Source: Roseivirga sp. E12 (GTDB lineage: Bacteria; Bacteroidota; Bacteroidia; Cytophagales; Cyclobacteriaceae). From it: 64,000 nucleotides of DNA. How positions within the stretch are numbered: the first letter of the stretch is position 1; each line of letters begins with the position of its first letter. A program made the position numbers and the translations under genes. The notes beneath the pieces are model-generated. The model searched no databases. It was given only the letters and a program-made list of their open reading frames with translations, and was not told the origin of the DNA. The stretch lies in contig NZ_JAGFMD010000001.1 of NCBI RefSeq assembly GCF_017592825.1, positions 310,001-374,000 of the forward strand. The letters are read 5' to 3'. Positions 19,447 through 28,364 of this stretch are shown here, piece after piece.

Positions 19447-19475
19447 AAAGGCCTTCGAAAGAGGGCCTTTTTTGT
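19447..19475 (+). terminator. Terminator after rpoD
   Basis: AAAGGCC at 19447-19453 pairs with GGCCTTT at 19464-19470 and is followed by further T. Confidence 0.85.
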
Positions 19476-19501
19476 TTTTAGCCTTTAGAGGGAACAATCC
19501 T

Positions 19502-19532
19502 TTGATTAAAAGTTGTTAATCGATTAGTTTTG
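19502..19532 (+). promoter_or_regulatory. Promoter of trxB
   Basis: TTG at 19502-19504, a 20-bp spacer, and TAGTTTTG at 19525-19532 fit the Bacteroidota consensus; the trxB ATG is 20 bp downstream. Confidence 0.65.
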
Positions 19533-19552
19533 AAGAATTAGGAATTTTTGAG

Positions 19553-20521
19553 ATGACTACAGAAAACGTAAAAGTATTAATTATAGGTTCAGGCCCAGCA
19601 GGGTACACTGCAGCCATTTATGCATCAAGAGCAGGTTTAAGCCCTGTATTATATACAGGAGGCCAGCCAGGTGGTCAGTTGACAACCACTAATGATGTAG
19701 AGAACTACCCAGGATACCCTGATGGCATCAACGGTCCTCAAATGATGGTTGACTTTCAGAAGCAAGCTGAGCGCTTTGGTACAGATTTAAGATTTGGCTT
19801 GGCTACAAAGGTAGATTTCTCGAGCTATCCTCATAAAGTATGGATTGATGATAAGCATGAAATTACTGCTGAGTCAGTTATTATTTCTACTGGGGCCAGT
19901 GCTAAATACCTAGGCCTTCCTTCAGAACAAACATTCGCAAATAAAGGCGTTTCAGCTTGTGCAGTGTGCGATGGATTCTTTTACAAAGGAAAATCAGTAG
20001 CAGTTGTCGGTGCTGGAGACACTGCGGCAGAGGAAGCTACCTATTTGGCCAATCTCTGCCCGAAAGTCTACATGATCGTAAGACGTGATGAAATGCGTGC
20101 TTCGAAAATCATGCAGGAGCGTGTTAAATCAACACCAAACATTGAAATCATTTGGGATACCGAAACTGAAGAGATACTTGGTAATGACGAAGTAGGAGTT
20201 ACGGGAGCGAGACTTGTAAACAGAAAGTCTGGTGAGAAGAGAGAGATTGAAGTGAGTGGCTTCTTTGTGGCTATCGGTCACAAACCAAATACAGATATCT
20301 TCAATGGCTGGTTAGACATGGATGATACTGGTTATCTGATCGTGAAGCCAGGTACTTCTCATACCAATGTCGAAGGTGTTTTTGCAACTGGTGATGCGGC
20401 AGATAGAGTCTACAGACAAGCAGTAACAGCAGCCGGAACGGGTTGTATGGGTGCATTGGATGCTGAAAGATTCCTCGCTGAAAAAGAATTTGAAATGTCT
20501 GCTGCAGAAGTAGCAGAATAG
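19553..20521 (+). CDS. trxB: Thioredoxin-disulfide reductase
   Basis: A 322-residue FAD/NADPH flavoenzyme that reduces thioredoxin. It has the N-terminal FAD site (IIGSGPAGYTAAIYASRAGL), the redox-active pair Cys136-Ala-Val-Cys139 followed by DGFFYKGK, the NADPH Rossmann motif (VVGAGDTAAEEATYL) and the C-terminal FAD block (FATGDAADRVYRQAVTAAGTGC). Length is normal. No thioredoxin gene lies in the window. It has its own promoter and terminator, so is probably monocistronic. Confidence 0.96.
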   Translation: MTTENVKVLIIGSGPAGYTAAIYASRAGLSPVLYTGGQPGGQLTTTNDVENYPGYPDGINGPQMMVDFQKQAERFGTDLRFGLATKVDFSSYPHKVWIDDKHEITAESVIISTGASAKYLGLPSEQTFANKGVSACAVCDGFFYKGKSVAVVGAGDTAAEEATYLANLCPKVYMIVRRDEMRASKIMQERVKSTPNIEIIWDTETEEILGNDEVGVTGARLVNRKSGEKREIEVSGFFVAIGHKPNTDIFNGWLDMDDTGYLIVKPGTSHTNVEGVFATGDAADRVYRQAVTAAGTGCMGALDAERFLAEKEFEMSAAEVAE

Positions 20522-20532
20522 ATAATTAATCT

Positions 20533-20566
20533 AAAAGCCACCCCGATATATCGGGGTGGCTTTTTT
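20533..20566 (+). terminator. Terminator after trxB (perfect inverted repeat)
   Basis: A 32-bp perfect palindrome with arms AAAAGCCACCCCGATA and TATCGGGGTGGCTTTT, followed by more T. The A-run on the left means it could also terminate transcription from the opposite strand. bshB1 begins only 12 bp later. Confidence 0.9.
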
Positions 20567-20577
20567 ATACCAATACT

Positions 20578-21297
20578 ATGGTGAAACTAGATATTCTTGC
20601 CTTAGCAGCACATCCTGATGATGTTGAACTAGCATGTGCAGGAACCCTGATTAAGGCCATCCAGCAAGGTAAGAAAGCTGGTATTGTCGATTTTACTAAA
20701 GGTGAACTCGGTACGAGAGGCACACCAGAGATTAGAATGCAAGAAGCCAATGCTGCTGCAGAAATTATGGGGCTTTCTGCACGTGAAAACCTTGGTTTCA
20801 GGGATGGGTTTTTTAAGAATGATGAGGCCCACCAATTAGAAGTGGTCAAAGCCATTAGAAAATATCAACCAGAGATTGTCTTAGCCAATGCCGTTGACGA
20901 TCGTCATCCTGACCATGGCAGAGCTTCCTTCTTATCTAAAGAAGCCTGTTTTTTAGCTGGATTAGCTATGATAAAAACCGAGATCGATGGAGTTGAACAG
21001 TCACCATGGAGGCCAAAAGCAGTCTATCACTATATTCAAAGCATACCGCAAACTCCTGATTTTATAGTTGATGTAAGCGCGGCTTGGGAAACCAAGATGA
21101 ATGCCATTAGGGCTTTTAAGACACAGTTTCACGACCCTAACAGCGGTGAGCCTGAGACTTACATATCCTCACCAAGGTTTATGAAGATGATCGATGCCAG
21201 AGGAATAGATTATGGTCACGAAATTGGAGTGGAGTATGGAGAGGGTTTTACGGTAGAGAGAACTGTCGGAACCGGTTCCATTTTTAATCTAATTTAA
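20578..21297 (+). CDS. bshB1: Bacillithiol biosynthesis deacetylase BshB1
   Basis: A 239-residue PIG-L/LmbE-family zinc deacetylase. It removes the acetyl group from GlcNAc-malate, the second step of bacillithiol synthesis. Zinc ligands are visible in AAHPDDVELACAGT (His12, Asp15) and VDDRHPDHGRAS; the BshB1-specific block KGELGTRGTPEIRMQEANAAAEIMGL and the C-terminal GIDYGHEIGVEYGEGF are also present. bshA and bshC are not nearby. Its stop overlaps the stop of convergent pdxH by 4 bp. Confidence 0.9.
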   Translation: MVKLDILALAAHPDDVELACAGTLIKAIQQGKKAGIVDFTKGELGTRGTPEIRMQEANAAAEIMGLSARENLGFRDGFFKNDEAHQLEVVKAIRKYQPEIVLANAVDDRHPDHGRASFLSKEACFLAGLAMIKTEIDGVEQSPWRPKAVYHYIQSIPQTPDFIVDVSAAWETKMNAIRAFKTQFHDPNSGEPETYISSPRFMKMIDARGIDYGHEIGVEYGEGFTVERTVGTGSIFNLI

Positions 21298-21935
21298 GGA
21301 GCTAACCTAGCTACTTGCCAATTGTCACCATCCGCTTGGTATAGCAATCGGTCGTGCAATCGACTTTGTCTCCCTTGCCAAAATTCAAAAGACGTAGGTT
21401 TTATTTTGTAACCACCCCAAAAGTCAGGGAGTGGTACCTTGCCTTCCTTGAATTTCTGTTTCATTTCAGCCAGTTTAGTTTCAAGAATACTTCTTGAACT
21501 GATTACACTGCTCTGTTGAGACACCCAGGCGCCCAATTGACTGCCGTGAGGTCTACTGGTGAAGTATTTCAATGAAGTAGCCGCACTCACTTTCTCCGCT
21601 ATTCCCTGAATACAAACTTGTCGCTCCATCGCATACCACGGAAATAGAACGGATACGCGACTGTTTTCTTCAATTTGCTGAGCCTTTCGGCTTTTGTAAT
21701 TGGTATAGAACACTATGCCATCTGTGTCCATCGCTTTCATGAGTACAGTACGCTGAAAAGGCTGATTAGACTGATTTGTAGTACTTAGTACCATTGCGTT
21801 TGGCTCTAGAATCTCTGCTTTTTGTGCTTCTAGAAACCATTTCTCAAATTGTTTGAAAGGGTTTCTGTCTGCTGAATCAATATCCAGCGATTCTTTGGAG
21901 TATTCCTTTCTTAAATCGGCAATAGCGTCTGACAT
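21294..21935 (-). CDS. pdxH: Pyridoxine/pyridoxamine 5'-phosphate oxidase
   Basis: A 213-residue FMN enzyme that oxidises pyridoxine or pyridoxamine phosphate to pyridoxal phosphate. I take ATG at complement 21933-21935 (MSDAIADLRKEYSKESLD) because an upstream in-frame start gives an untypical MLLYLHRNKC extension. FMN and substrate motifs include RTVLMKAMDTDGIVFYTNYKSRK, SRPHGSQLGAWVSQQS and the C-terminal EFWQGRQSRLHDRLLY. PLP made here serves enzymes such as IlvE and IlvA in this window. A perfect TATATTTG promoter element lies upstream on the minus strand (21954-21961). Confidence 0.94.
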   Translation of the reverse strand: MSDAIADLRKEYSKESLDIDSADRNPFKQFEKWFLEAQKAEILEPNAMVLSTTNQSNQPFQRTVLMKAMDTDGIVFYTNYKSRKAQQIEENSRVSVLFPWYAMERQVCIQGIAEKVSAATSLKYFTSRPHGSQLGAWVSQQSSVISSRSILETKLAEMKQKFKEGKVPLPDFWGGYKIKPTSFEFWQGRQSRLHDRLLYQADGDNWQVARLAP

Positions 21936-21953
21936 ACTACATTTATTTCTGTG

Positions 21954-21961
21954 CAAATATA
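21954..21961 (-). promoter_or_regulatory. Minus-7 promoter element of pdxH
   Basis: On the minus strand the bases read TATATTTG, an exact match to TAnnTTTG, 18 bp before the pdxH ATG. No convincing TTG is seen at the usual distance, so this is only moderately supported. Confidence 0.4.
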
Positions 21962-22040
21962 ACAACACCTTTAGACGAAAGTTTTACTAATTCGTTAGGC
22001 AAAGTAAAAATGCATTTATAATTTTCTTTGAAGCGAACAT

Positions 22041-22616
22041 ATGTTTCAATACGATACTAATATTCCAGACCCAAAACCAGGAGATTTTCTCCTGTCAGAA
22101 CCTTTTTTGAATGATCCAAACTTCGAAAGAACGGTCATACTTGTTTGTGAGAACAATGATGAAGGGACATTTGGTCTGGTTTTGAACAAGCTTTCAGATC
22201 TAAAACTAGATGACGTCTTAGAAGAGAAGATTACTTTTCCGACCTATCTGAATATCGGAGGACCCGTGGAGCAGAACACACTTCATTTCATTCATCGACT
22301 TGATGATAAAATTGAAGGTTCCATAAAATTGAATGATGGACTCTTTTGGAGTGGAGACTTTGAGCAGATCAAATTCTTGCTAAACTCGAACCTTATTAAA
22401 GAAGAAGATATCCAATTCTATCTCGGTTACTCAGGCTGGGGTGTTGGTCAATTGAGAGCAGAGTTGGATAAACAATCTTGGTTTGTGCGCAGGAAAGCAA
22501 CTGCCAATGAGATATTTGATATGGAATCAGACATTCTCTGGAAGTCTATTTTGAAACAAATGGGAGGTAAGTACAAGGTGTTTTCAAATTACCCTGTCGA
22601 TCCTCGATTGAATTGA
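22041..22616 (+). CDS. YqgE/AlgH family protein
   Basis: A 191-residue protein with the family pattern: PKPGDFLLSEPFLNDPNFERTVILVCEN near the N-terminus, GTFGLVLNK, NIGGPVEQNTLHFIH, and the C-terminal FYLGYSGWGVGQLRAEL. The family forms a compact alpha/beta fold of uncertain biochemical role (AlgH was described as an alginate regulator in Pseudomonas). Length is normal. It runs in the same direction as the DUF349 gene 61 bp downstream. Confidence 0.9.
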   Translation: MFQYDTNIPDPKPGDFLLSEPFLNDPNFERTVILVCENNDEGTFGLVLNKLSDLKLDDVLEEKITFPTYLNIGGPVEQNTLHFIHRLDDKIEGSIKLNDGLFWSGDFEQIKFLLNSNLIKEEDIQFYLGYSGWGVGQLRAELDKQSWFVRRKATANEIFDMESDILWKSILKQMGGKYKVFSNYPVDPRLN

Positions 22617-22677
22617 TAGTTTTACTAAATTTGATATTGTAACGGTGCGGCAATAAAAGCCGATAGCATTTAGAGAT

Positions 22678-24858
22678 ATGAGTGAAGACAAGAATAAGAA
22701 GGTGGAGGATCAGGAGCAGCCAAACCCTCAGGCTGAAGAACAAAAAGAAGTAACCCCACAAGAAGGAACGGACGCGAGCGAAGAGCCACAAGTCACAACT
22801 GAACCAATTTCTGAGGAACCAAATCATTCTGACGACAGTCCCGCTGTCGAAACGAAAAAAGCTTCGGCAGAAGTGCCTACTCCTGTGGTTGAAAGTAAAG
22901 ATACCCCCGCTAAGGTCGAAGAAGTAGCGAGTACAGAGGCCGATGTCGAGACTCAAATCGAGGAAGCCTCTGATGTGGTGACCGAAGAAAATAAAGCTGA
23001 AAGCGAAGAGGCAGCAGAACCCGAGGTAGCTGCATCTTCAGAAACTTCAGAAGAGAAGTCTGAAGATGAAGCTGTTGAAGCCGAGACTACTGAAAATGCC
23101 GAGACTGTTGAAGAAGTAGAATCAGAAACTGAGGAAGAGGAAGAAGAACTTCCAGACTATACGACTTTTACACGTGAGCAATTAGTTGAATCGATTGAAG
23201 AGCTTACTCAACAAGAAAGCTTTAAGCGTGCCGATCGTGTCCTAAAAGAAATTGAACCACTATTTGCTGAATTTGAATCAAATCTCCGGAAAGAGGCCGA
23301 AGAAAAGTTTAATGCGGAAGTCGGTGAAGAAGAAGAAGGCTTTGAGTTCAGACATGATGAGCTTTTCAATCGTTTCGATGCTTCCCTTCGACTCTTAAGA
23401 GATCGCAAAGCATCTTACTACAAAGAAAGAGAAGCGAACAAGACAAGGAACCTAGAGAAGAAGCAAGAGTTGCTTGAGCGATTGAGATCTCTAGTGGATG
23501 GAGAAGAGGCTACTACAAGCCTCAAACCAATCAAAGAAGTACAAGAGGTCTGGAAGGCTATTGGACCTGTGCCAAACCAGTACAACAAGACTTTGTGGGC
23601 TAACTACAATGCCCTGTTAGATCGTTTCTATCATAATAGACATATTCTTTTTGAGCTTAAAGACCTTGATAGAAAGAAGAATCAGGTTGCCAAAACTGAG
23701 CTCTGTGAAAAAGCTGAGGCACTTGGTAAGCTAGAAAATGTCAAGGACGCAGTAATTCAATTAAATGAATTGCATGAAGAGTATAAGCGCATTGGTGCTG
23801 TACCCAGAGAAGTTCAAGAAGAGCTTTGGAAAAGGTTTAAAGCCGCTTCGGATGTTATCTATCAAAAACGCAAGGGCTTCTTGGAGCATCTGAAAGGTGA
23901 CCTCAAAGAAAACTTAGGCAAAAAGAAAGAGCTTATAGAAGAATTGGGTACGTTTTCTTCATTCAATTCTGATCGAATTAATGATTGGAACGCAAAGACC
24001 AAAGAGATTCTCGATTTACAGAAACGTTGGGAAGCCATTGGTGGGGTTCCTCGTGAAAATGCTAAAGAGATTAACCGTTCTTTCTGGTCTACATTTAAAG
24101 GTTTCTTTGCTAATAAAAATGAGTTCTTTAAGAAACTAGAGTCTTTGAGAAAGGAAAACCTAGCAAAGAAAGAAGCTCTAGTAGAAGAAGCTGTGGCATT
24201 GCAAGAGAGTGAGGATTGGGATAAGACGGCTGAACAACTTAAGCAACTACAGCGAAGGTGGAAGGAAGTTGGCCCTGTACCAGAAAAGCAACGCAACGCA
24301 GTTTATGCAAAGTTCAAAGAAGCTTGTGATGTTTTCTTTAATAACAAGAGGCAACAACTTAATCAAACTGAGTCTGCCTACGTTGAGAACCAAGAGAAGA
24401 AGGAAGCAGTTCTAGCAGAAATAGCTGAGAAGGCAAAAGGGGGAACGGGTTCTCAAGAAGAACTGATGCAAATGATAGCTGCTTATAATGAGATTGGCTT
24501 TGTACCACGTGGAGCGATTAAATCTATTGAGGCTAAACTTCAAGAGGTTGTTAAAGCTTATATTGACGGGTTGGGACTTGAGGCTTCAGAAGCAGAGTCG
24601 TTGACTTTAAGAGCGGAGCTTTCAGGTGGTAACAAAGGCGGTGGGGCTGACAGGAAGTTCCAGAAGAAGGAGTCTGCCCTTAGGAGAAAAATCTCCGAGC
24701 TTGAGGACAATATTTCCCTCTGGAATAATAACCTAGCATTCTTTGCTAACTCAAAGACTGCTGATAAGCTAAAGGCAGAGTTTGACGAAAAGATTTCAAA
24801 GGCTGAAGAAGAAGTTCAAAGTCTTAAAAAGCAGTTACGAATATTAAGAAGTATTTGA
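22678..24858 (+). CDS. DUF349 repeat protein with long acidic N-terminus
   Basis: A 726-residue soluble protein. Residues about 1-160 are extremely acidic (Glu, Asp, Ser, Thr, Ala, Val) and look disordered. The rest has five tandem DUF349 helical units, recognisable by the repeated W/Y-x-x-(I/V)-G-x-V-P phrase: WKAIGPVP, YKRIGAVP, WEAIGGVP, WKEVGPVP and YNEIGFVP; the fifth is degenerate. A coiled-coil (EKKESALRRKISELEDNI region) closes the protein. DUF349 is found in many bacteria without a settled biochemical role, so no function is assigned. Confidence 0.88.
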   Translation: MSEDKNKKVEDQEQPNPQAEEQKEVTPQEGTDASEEPQVTTEPISEEPNHSDDSPAVETKKASAEVPTPVVESKDTPAKVEEVASTEADVETQIEEASDVVTEENKAESEEAAEPEVAASSETSEEKSEDEAVEAETTENAETVEEVESETEEEEEELPDYTTFTREQLVESIEELTQQESFKRADRVLKEIEPLFAEFESNLRKEAEEKFNAEVGEEEEGFEFRHDELFNRFDASLRLLRDRKASYYKEREANKTRNLEKKQELLERLRSLVDGEEATTSLKPIKEVQEVWKAIGPVPNQYNKTLWANYNALLDRFYHNRHILFELKDLDRKKNQVAKTELCEKAEALGKLENVKDAVIQLNELHEEYKRIGAVPREVQEELWKRFKAASDVIYQKRKGFLEHLKGDLKENLGKKKELIEELGTFSSFNSDRINDWNAKTKEILDLQKRWEAIGGVPRENAKEINRSFWSTFKGFFANKNEFFKKLESLRKENLAKKEALVEEAVALQESEDWDKTAEQLKQLQRRWKEVGPVPEKQRNAVYAKFKEACDVFFNNKRQQLNQTESAYVENQEKKEAVLAEIAEKAKGGTGSQEELMQMIAAYNEIGFVPRGAIKSIEAKLQEVVKAYIDGLGLEASEAESLTLRAELSGGNKGGGADRKFQKKESALRRKISELEDNISLWNNNLAFFANSKTADKLKAEFDEKISKAEEEVQSLKKQLRILRSI

Positions 24859-24903
24859 TAACCAAGGCGTTAAAAAATCTTTTAAAAATTGACATTAGCA
24901 GCT

Positions 24904-24933
24904 TTGCAATTTTAGAAGACACTTCTATCTTTG
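24904..24933 (+). promoter_or_regulatory. Promoter of tRNA-Thr
   Basis: TTG at 24904-24906, a 19-bp spacer, and TATCTTTG at 24926-24933, the same minus-7 octamer as in front of tRNA-Met. Confidence 0.75.
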
Positions 24934-24963
24934 CACTCGCTTTGAACGAAAAGCAATTAAGAA

Positions 24964-25036
<73 letters not shown>

Positions 25037-25037
25037 C

Positions 25038-25068
25038 AAAAGGCAATCAGAAATGGTTGCCTTTTTTT
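25038..25068 (+). terminator. Terminator after tRNA-Thr
   Basis: AAAAGGCAA at 25038-25046 pairs with TTGCCTTTT at 25057-25065, continuing into a T-run. Confidence 0.85.
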
Positions 25069-25162
25069 ATGCCCATTTCACTGACATAAATCATTATCGG
25101 CCCTAACCAAACTCATTAGATTTAAATTTTGGTGTAGATAGCTTTATTGAAAACATAAACCT

Positions 25163-25582
25163 ATGAATATCAAGATAGCGGATTTGATGGTTCGAAATGT
25201 TGTGACAACAGAGCCTCATAAGTCAATTGGTCATATAAAGGAAATCATGACCAAAAATCACATCAGTTGTGTTCCAGTTGTTAATTCTGACAATGAACCT
25301 GTGGGCGTTGTTACAACTAATGATTTCAAGATGAATCCCGGTGACAGTTCTCCTGTTAGCCAACTTTTATCGGGTCATGTATATACTGTGCCTGCTTATA
25401 ATGATGTATCTGTTGCCGCAAAAGTAATGCGCAAGCATCATTTTCATCATTTGATCGTGACCCACGAAAAGGAGATAGTGGGTATTGTCAGTTCTTTTGA
25501 TCTACTTTCTCTATTGGATGAGCACAAATTCACCATGAAGAATCCTCCAACACCAAAAAAGAAGAGGAACCACAGAGATTAG
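25163..25582 (+). CDS. Two-CBS-domain protein
   Basis: A 139-residue protein made of two CBS motifs forming one Bateman module: first IADLMVRNVVTTEPHKSIGHIKEIMTKNHISCVPVVN... VGVVTTNDF (residues about 5-55), second VSQLLSGHVYTVPAYNDVSVAAKVMRKHHFHHLIVT... IVGIVSSFDLL (about 63-120). The C-terminal tail is basic (KKKRNHRD). Such modules bind adenosyl nucleotides and usually regulate a partner; as no effector domain is fused and no clear partner is adjacent, the target is unknown. Confidence 0.88.
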   Translation: MNIKIADLMVRNVVTTEPHKSIGHIKEIMTKNHISCVPVVNSDNEPVGVVTTNDFKMNPGDSSPVSQLLSGHVYTVPAYNDVSVAAKVMRKHHFHHLIVTHEKEIVGIVSSFDLLSLLDEHKFTMKNPPTPKKKRNHRD

Positions 25583-25666
25583 AGCTACTGGAGTATTCTA
25601 AATAACTATATGTAAGCTTGACCAATTTTGGACTTGAATCTTCGGTGAATTATTTATCTTAAGGGG

Positions 25667-26623
25667 ATGATTGACCCTGGCCGAAGAGAATTTTTGACTA
25701 AAGCTTCCGTACTTTCTCTATCTGCAATTTTACCTACACCTTTTTGGTCGACTGATCAAAGGATCAAGCGTCAATTTAAAACGTGCCTAAACCCAGGTAG
25801 TATAGGCGTTCAGCTTTCTCAACAGGCTTTATTAGACAGTGCAATCACCTATGGTTTTGAGGCTATAGTACCCTTGACGGATCAACTCGCAACCATGCGA
25901 GACCAAGGGCTTGATACTTTCGTTGCAAAAATGAAAGAGAATCAGATCACTTGGGGCACAGCCAACCTTCCAGTCCAATTCAGAGAATCAGCACCGGATT
26001 TTCGTTCGGATTTTTCTCGACTCAATGAGACTGCCTATGCATTAGAACTTTCTGGCGCAAAGCGAATGTCAACCTGGATTATGCCTACGCATGATAAATT
26101 GACTTATCGTCAGAATTTCGATCGTCATACACGAAGACTTAAAGAAGTAGCCCTTTTACTTGCTGACCATGATATAATGCTCGGACTTGAGTATGTAGGA
26201 CCAAAGACCTTAATGTCGAGGGACAAGTATTCATTTATTAGAACCATGACAGAGGTGCAAGAATTGATCACCGCTATTAATGAACCCAATGTTGGAATCC
26301 AGTTGGATACTTTCCATTGGTATTGTGCAGGTGAATCTGATCAGGATATTCTGAATCTAGACCCTAAGACTATTGTGACAGTAGATCTGAATGATGCAAA
26401 GGTAGGAAGGACGCCTGACGAGCAACTAGACTGGGAAAGAGAATTACCTGCGGCTACCGGAGTTATAGATATTGAGAAGTTTCTGATCGCCTTACTGCAG
26501 GTTGGCTATGACGGGCCTGTTAGGGCAGAACCTTTTAACGAAGAACTGAATAAATTGGATAATGAAGCTGCATTGCAAAAGACTATGGAGGCGATGCGCA
26601 AAACCATATCCATCATTGAATAA
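25667..26623 (+). CDS. Tat-exported sugar phosphate isomerase/epimerase-like TIM-barrel protein
   Basis: A 318-residue protein with a twin-arginine signal (GRREFLTKASVLSLSAIL). The mature part is an AP-endonuclease-2-like TIM barrel of the xylose isomerase-like superfamily; recognisable phrases are LGLEYVGPKTLM, NVGIQLDTFHWY and GPVRAEPFNEEL, which hold the typical Glu, Asp/His and Glu metal ligands. It precedes the GMC oxidoreductase by 11 bp, so both probably act on one periplasmic substrate, likely an oxidised sugar or glycoside. Substrate assignment is inference. Confidence 0.8.
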   Translation: MIDPGRREFLTKASVLSLSAILPTPFWSTDQRIKRQFKTCLNPGSIGVQLSQQALLDSAITYGFEAIVPLTDQLATMRDQGLDTFVAKMKENQITWGTANLPVQFRESAPDFRSDFSRLNETAYALELSGAKRMSTWIMPTHDKLTYRQNFDRHTRRLKEVALLLADHDIMLGLEYVGPKTLMSRDKYSFIRTMTEVQELITAINEPNVGIQLDTFHWYCAGESDQDILNLDPKTIVTVDLNDAKVGRTPDEQLDWERELPAATGVIDIEKFLIALLQVGYDGPVRAEPFNEELNKLDNEAALQKTMEAMRKTISIIE

Positions 26624-26634
26624 CAAATCAACCT

Positions 26635-28359
26635 ATGCAAATAATTGAATCAGCCAAAACGTATGATGTAGCCATAGTAGGCTCCGGTGCAGGTGGCGGA
26701 ATGGCAACCAAGATACTTTCTGAAGCAGGCTTCGATGTAGCTGTTTTAGAGGCAGGCCCATTCTTTGACCCAGCACAAGATCAATATAGAAACCAACTCC
26801 GTTGGCCTTGGGAGTCTCCCAGACGAGGTGCCAGCTCAGATAGAAGGTCTTTTGGCGATTTTGATGCAGCCTATGGTGGGTGGAATTTGGAAGGTGAACC
26901 ATTCACCAATGAAAAAGGCACAGACTTTCGCTGGTTCCGATCAAGAATGCTTGGGGGTAGGACAAATCACTGGGGAAGAATATCTCTGAGGTTTGGCCCT
27001 TTAGACTTCAAAAGAAAAAGTATTGATGGTTTGGGAGATAACTGGCCCATTGGCTATGATGATGTTAAGCCTTATTATGATAAGGTTGATAAGCTGATTG
27101 GTGTTTTTGGCAGTAAAGAAAATTTCAAGAACGAACCTGATGGCTTCTTCTTACCACCGCCCAAGCCAAGGCTCCACGAGCTGCACTATATCAATGCAGC
27201 TAGAAAAACGGGGATTCCTGTAATTCCTTCTAGGCTCTCCATTCTTACGAAAAGAATTAATAATCAGAGAGGCAGCTGTTTCTATTGTGGACAATGTAAT
27301 CGTGCATGTTCTGCCTATGCTGACTTTTCTTCGGGTACCTGTTTGATCTTCCCGGCCCAGAAAAATGGAGGGAAAGTAGAACTCTTCAACGAGGCAATGG
27401 TGAGCGAAGTGACTACGGACAAAGAAGGAAAGGCCACAGGTGTTACCTATGTCAACAAACTGGACAGAAAGACCTATCATTTAAAAGCAAAAGTGGTGAT
27501 AATGGCCGCTTCAGCTTGTTCTTCGGCAAGGATACTTCTGAATTCAAAGAGTTCGGTACACCAGGATGGACTAGGTAATAGCAGTGGCGTTGTTGGAAAA
27601 TATCTACACGATTCTACTGGTGCCAGCAGAGCAGTGTTCATTCCTAAACTTATGGATCGTAAGATCTATAACGAAGATGGTGTAGGAGGTATGCATGTAT
27701 ACACCCCTTGGTGGCTCAATGATGCCAAGCTGGACTTCCCTAGAGGATATCATATCGAAGTTTGGGGAGGAATGGGCATGCCAAGTTATGGTTTTGGTTT
27801 CAATCCGAATGATTTGAATAAAGTGACGGGAATGGGCGATGTCGGTGGTTATGGTGATTCACTACGCGAAGACATTAAGCGCTATTATGGAGCCGTTGTT
27901 GGTATTTCTGGTAGGGGCGAAAGCGTTCCCCAAAAGGATAACTATTGTGAAATTGATAATGAAGTGGTCGATGAATGGGGAATCCCAGTCTTGAAGTTCA
28001 ACTATCAGTGGACAAATAACGAGGTTAAGCAGGCTAAGCACATGCAGGACACCTTCGAAGAGGTATTAAGTGCTACAGGCGGAATTCTCCTAGGGGATAA
28101 ACCGGGTGCCGATCGTGAGTATGGCCTGACAAAACCCGGTGAAATCATTCATGAGGTGGGCACGACCAGAATGGGCAACGATCCAAGAACTTCTGTGACC
28201 AACAAGTACAATCAATTGCATGATTGTGAAAACGTATTTGTAATGGATGCTGGACCATTTGTATCCCAAGCAGATAAAAACCCTACATGGACAATCTTGG
28301 CACTTGCCTGGAGAGCATCGGACTATTTAGTAGACCAAGTCAAAAAACGTAATATCTAA
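26635..28359 (+). CDS. GMC family FAD oxidoreductase (sugar dehydrogenase type) with Cys cluster
   Basis: A 574-residue flavoprotein of the GMC / gluconate 2-dehydrogenase large-subunit type. The N-terminal FAD site is VAIVGSGAGGGMATKILSEAGFDVAVLEAG; the C-terminal block HEVGTTRMGNDP... VMDAGPFVSQADKNPTWTI supplies the active-site His. Residues Cys215, 218, 221 and 225 form CxxCxxCxxxC, suggesting an iron-sulfur cluster between FAD and an external acceptor. It has no signal peptide itself; the following Tat-signal gamma subunit probably carries it out as a folded complex. The start at 26635 fits the Rossmann motif position. Confidence 0.88.
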   Translation: MQIIESAKTYDVAIVGSGAGGGMATKILSEAGFDVAVLEAGPFFDPAQDQYRNQLRWPWESPRRGASSDRRSFGDFDAAYGGWNLEGEPFTNEKGTDFRWFRSRMLGGRTNHWGRISLRFGPLDFKRKSIDGLGDNWPIGYDDVKPYYDKVDKLIGVFGSKENFKNEPDGFFLPPPKPRLHELHYINAARKTGIPVIPSRLSILTKRINNQRGSCFYCGQCNRACSAYADFSSGTCLIFPAQKNGGKVELFNEAMVSEVTTDKEGKATGVTYVNKLDRKTYHLKAKVVIMAASACSSARILLNSKSSVHQDGLGNSSGVVGKYLHDSTGASRAVFIPKLMDRKIYNEDGVGGMHVYTPWWLNDAKLDFPRGYHIEVWGGMGMPSYGFGFNPNDLNKVTGMGDVGGYGDSLREDIKRYYGAVVGISGRGESVPQKDNYCEIDNEVVDEWGIPVLKFNYQWTNNEVKQAKHMQDTFEEVLSATGGILLGDKPGADREYGLTKPGEIIHEVGTTRMGNDPRTSVTNKYNQLHDCENVFVMDAGPFVSQADKNPTWTILALAWRASDYLVDQVKKRNI

Positions 28360-28364
28360 GAGTT

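Noticed and set aside
20533..20566. Perfect palindrome after trxB as an operator for bshB1
   Set aside because: The A-run and T-run at its ends and its place right after the stop codon are those of a terminator.
23862..24296. 144-codon antisense frame inside the DUF349 gene
   Set aside because: Composition (Ser, Phe, Leu, Arg) is what the complement of Glu/Lys-rich codons gives; no start context or neighbours.
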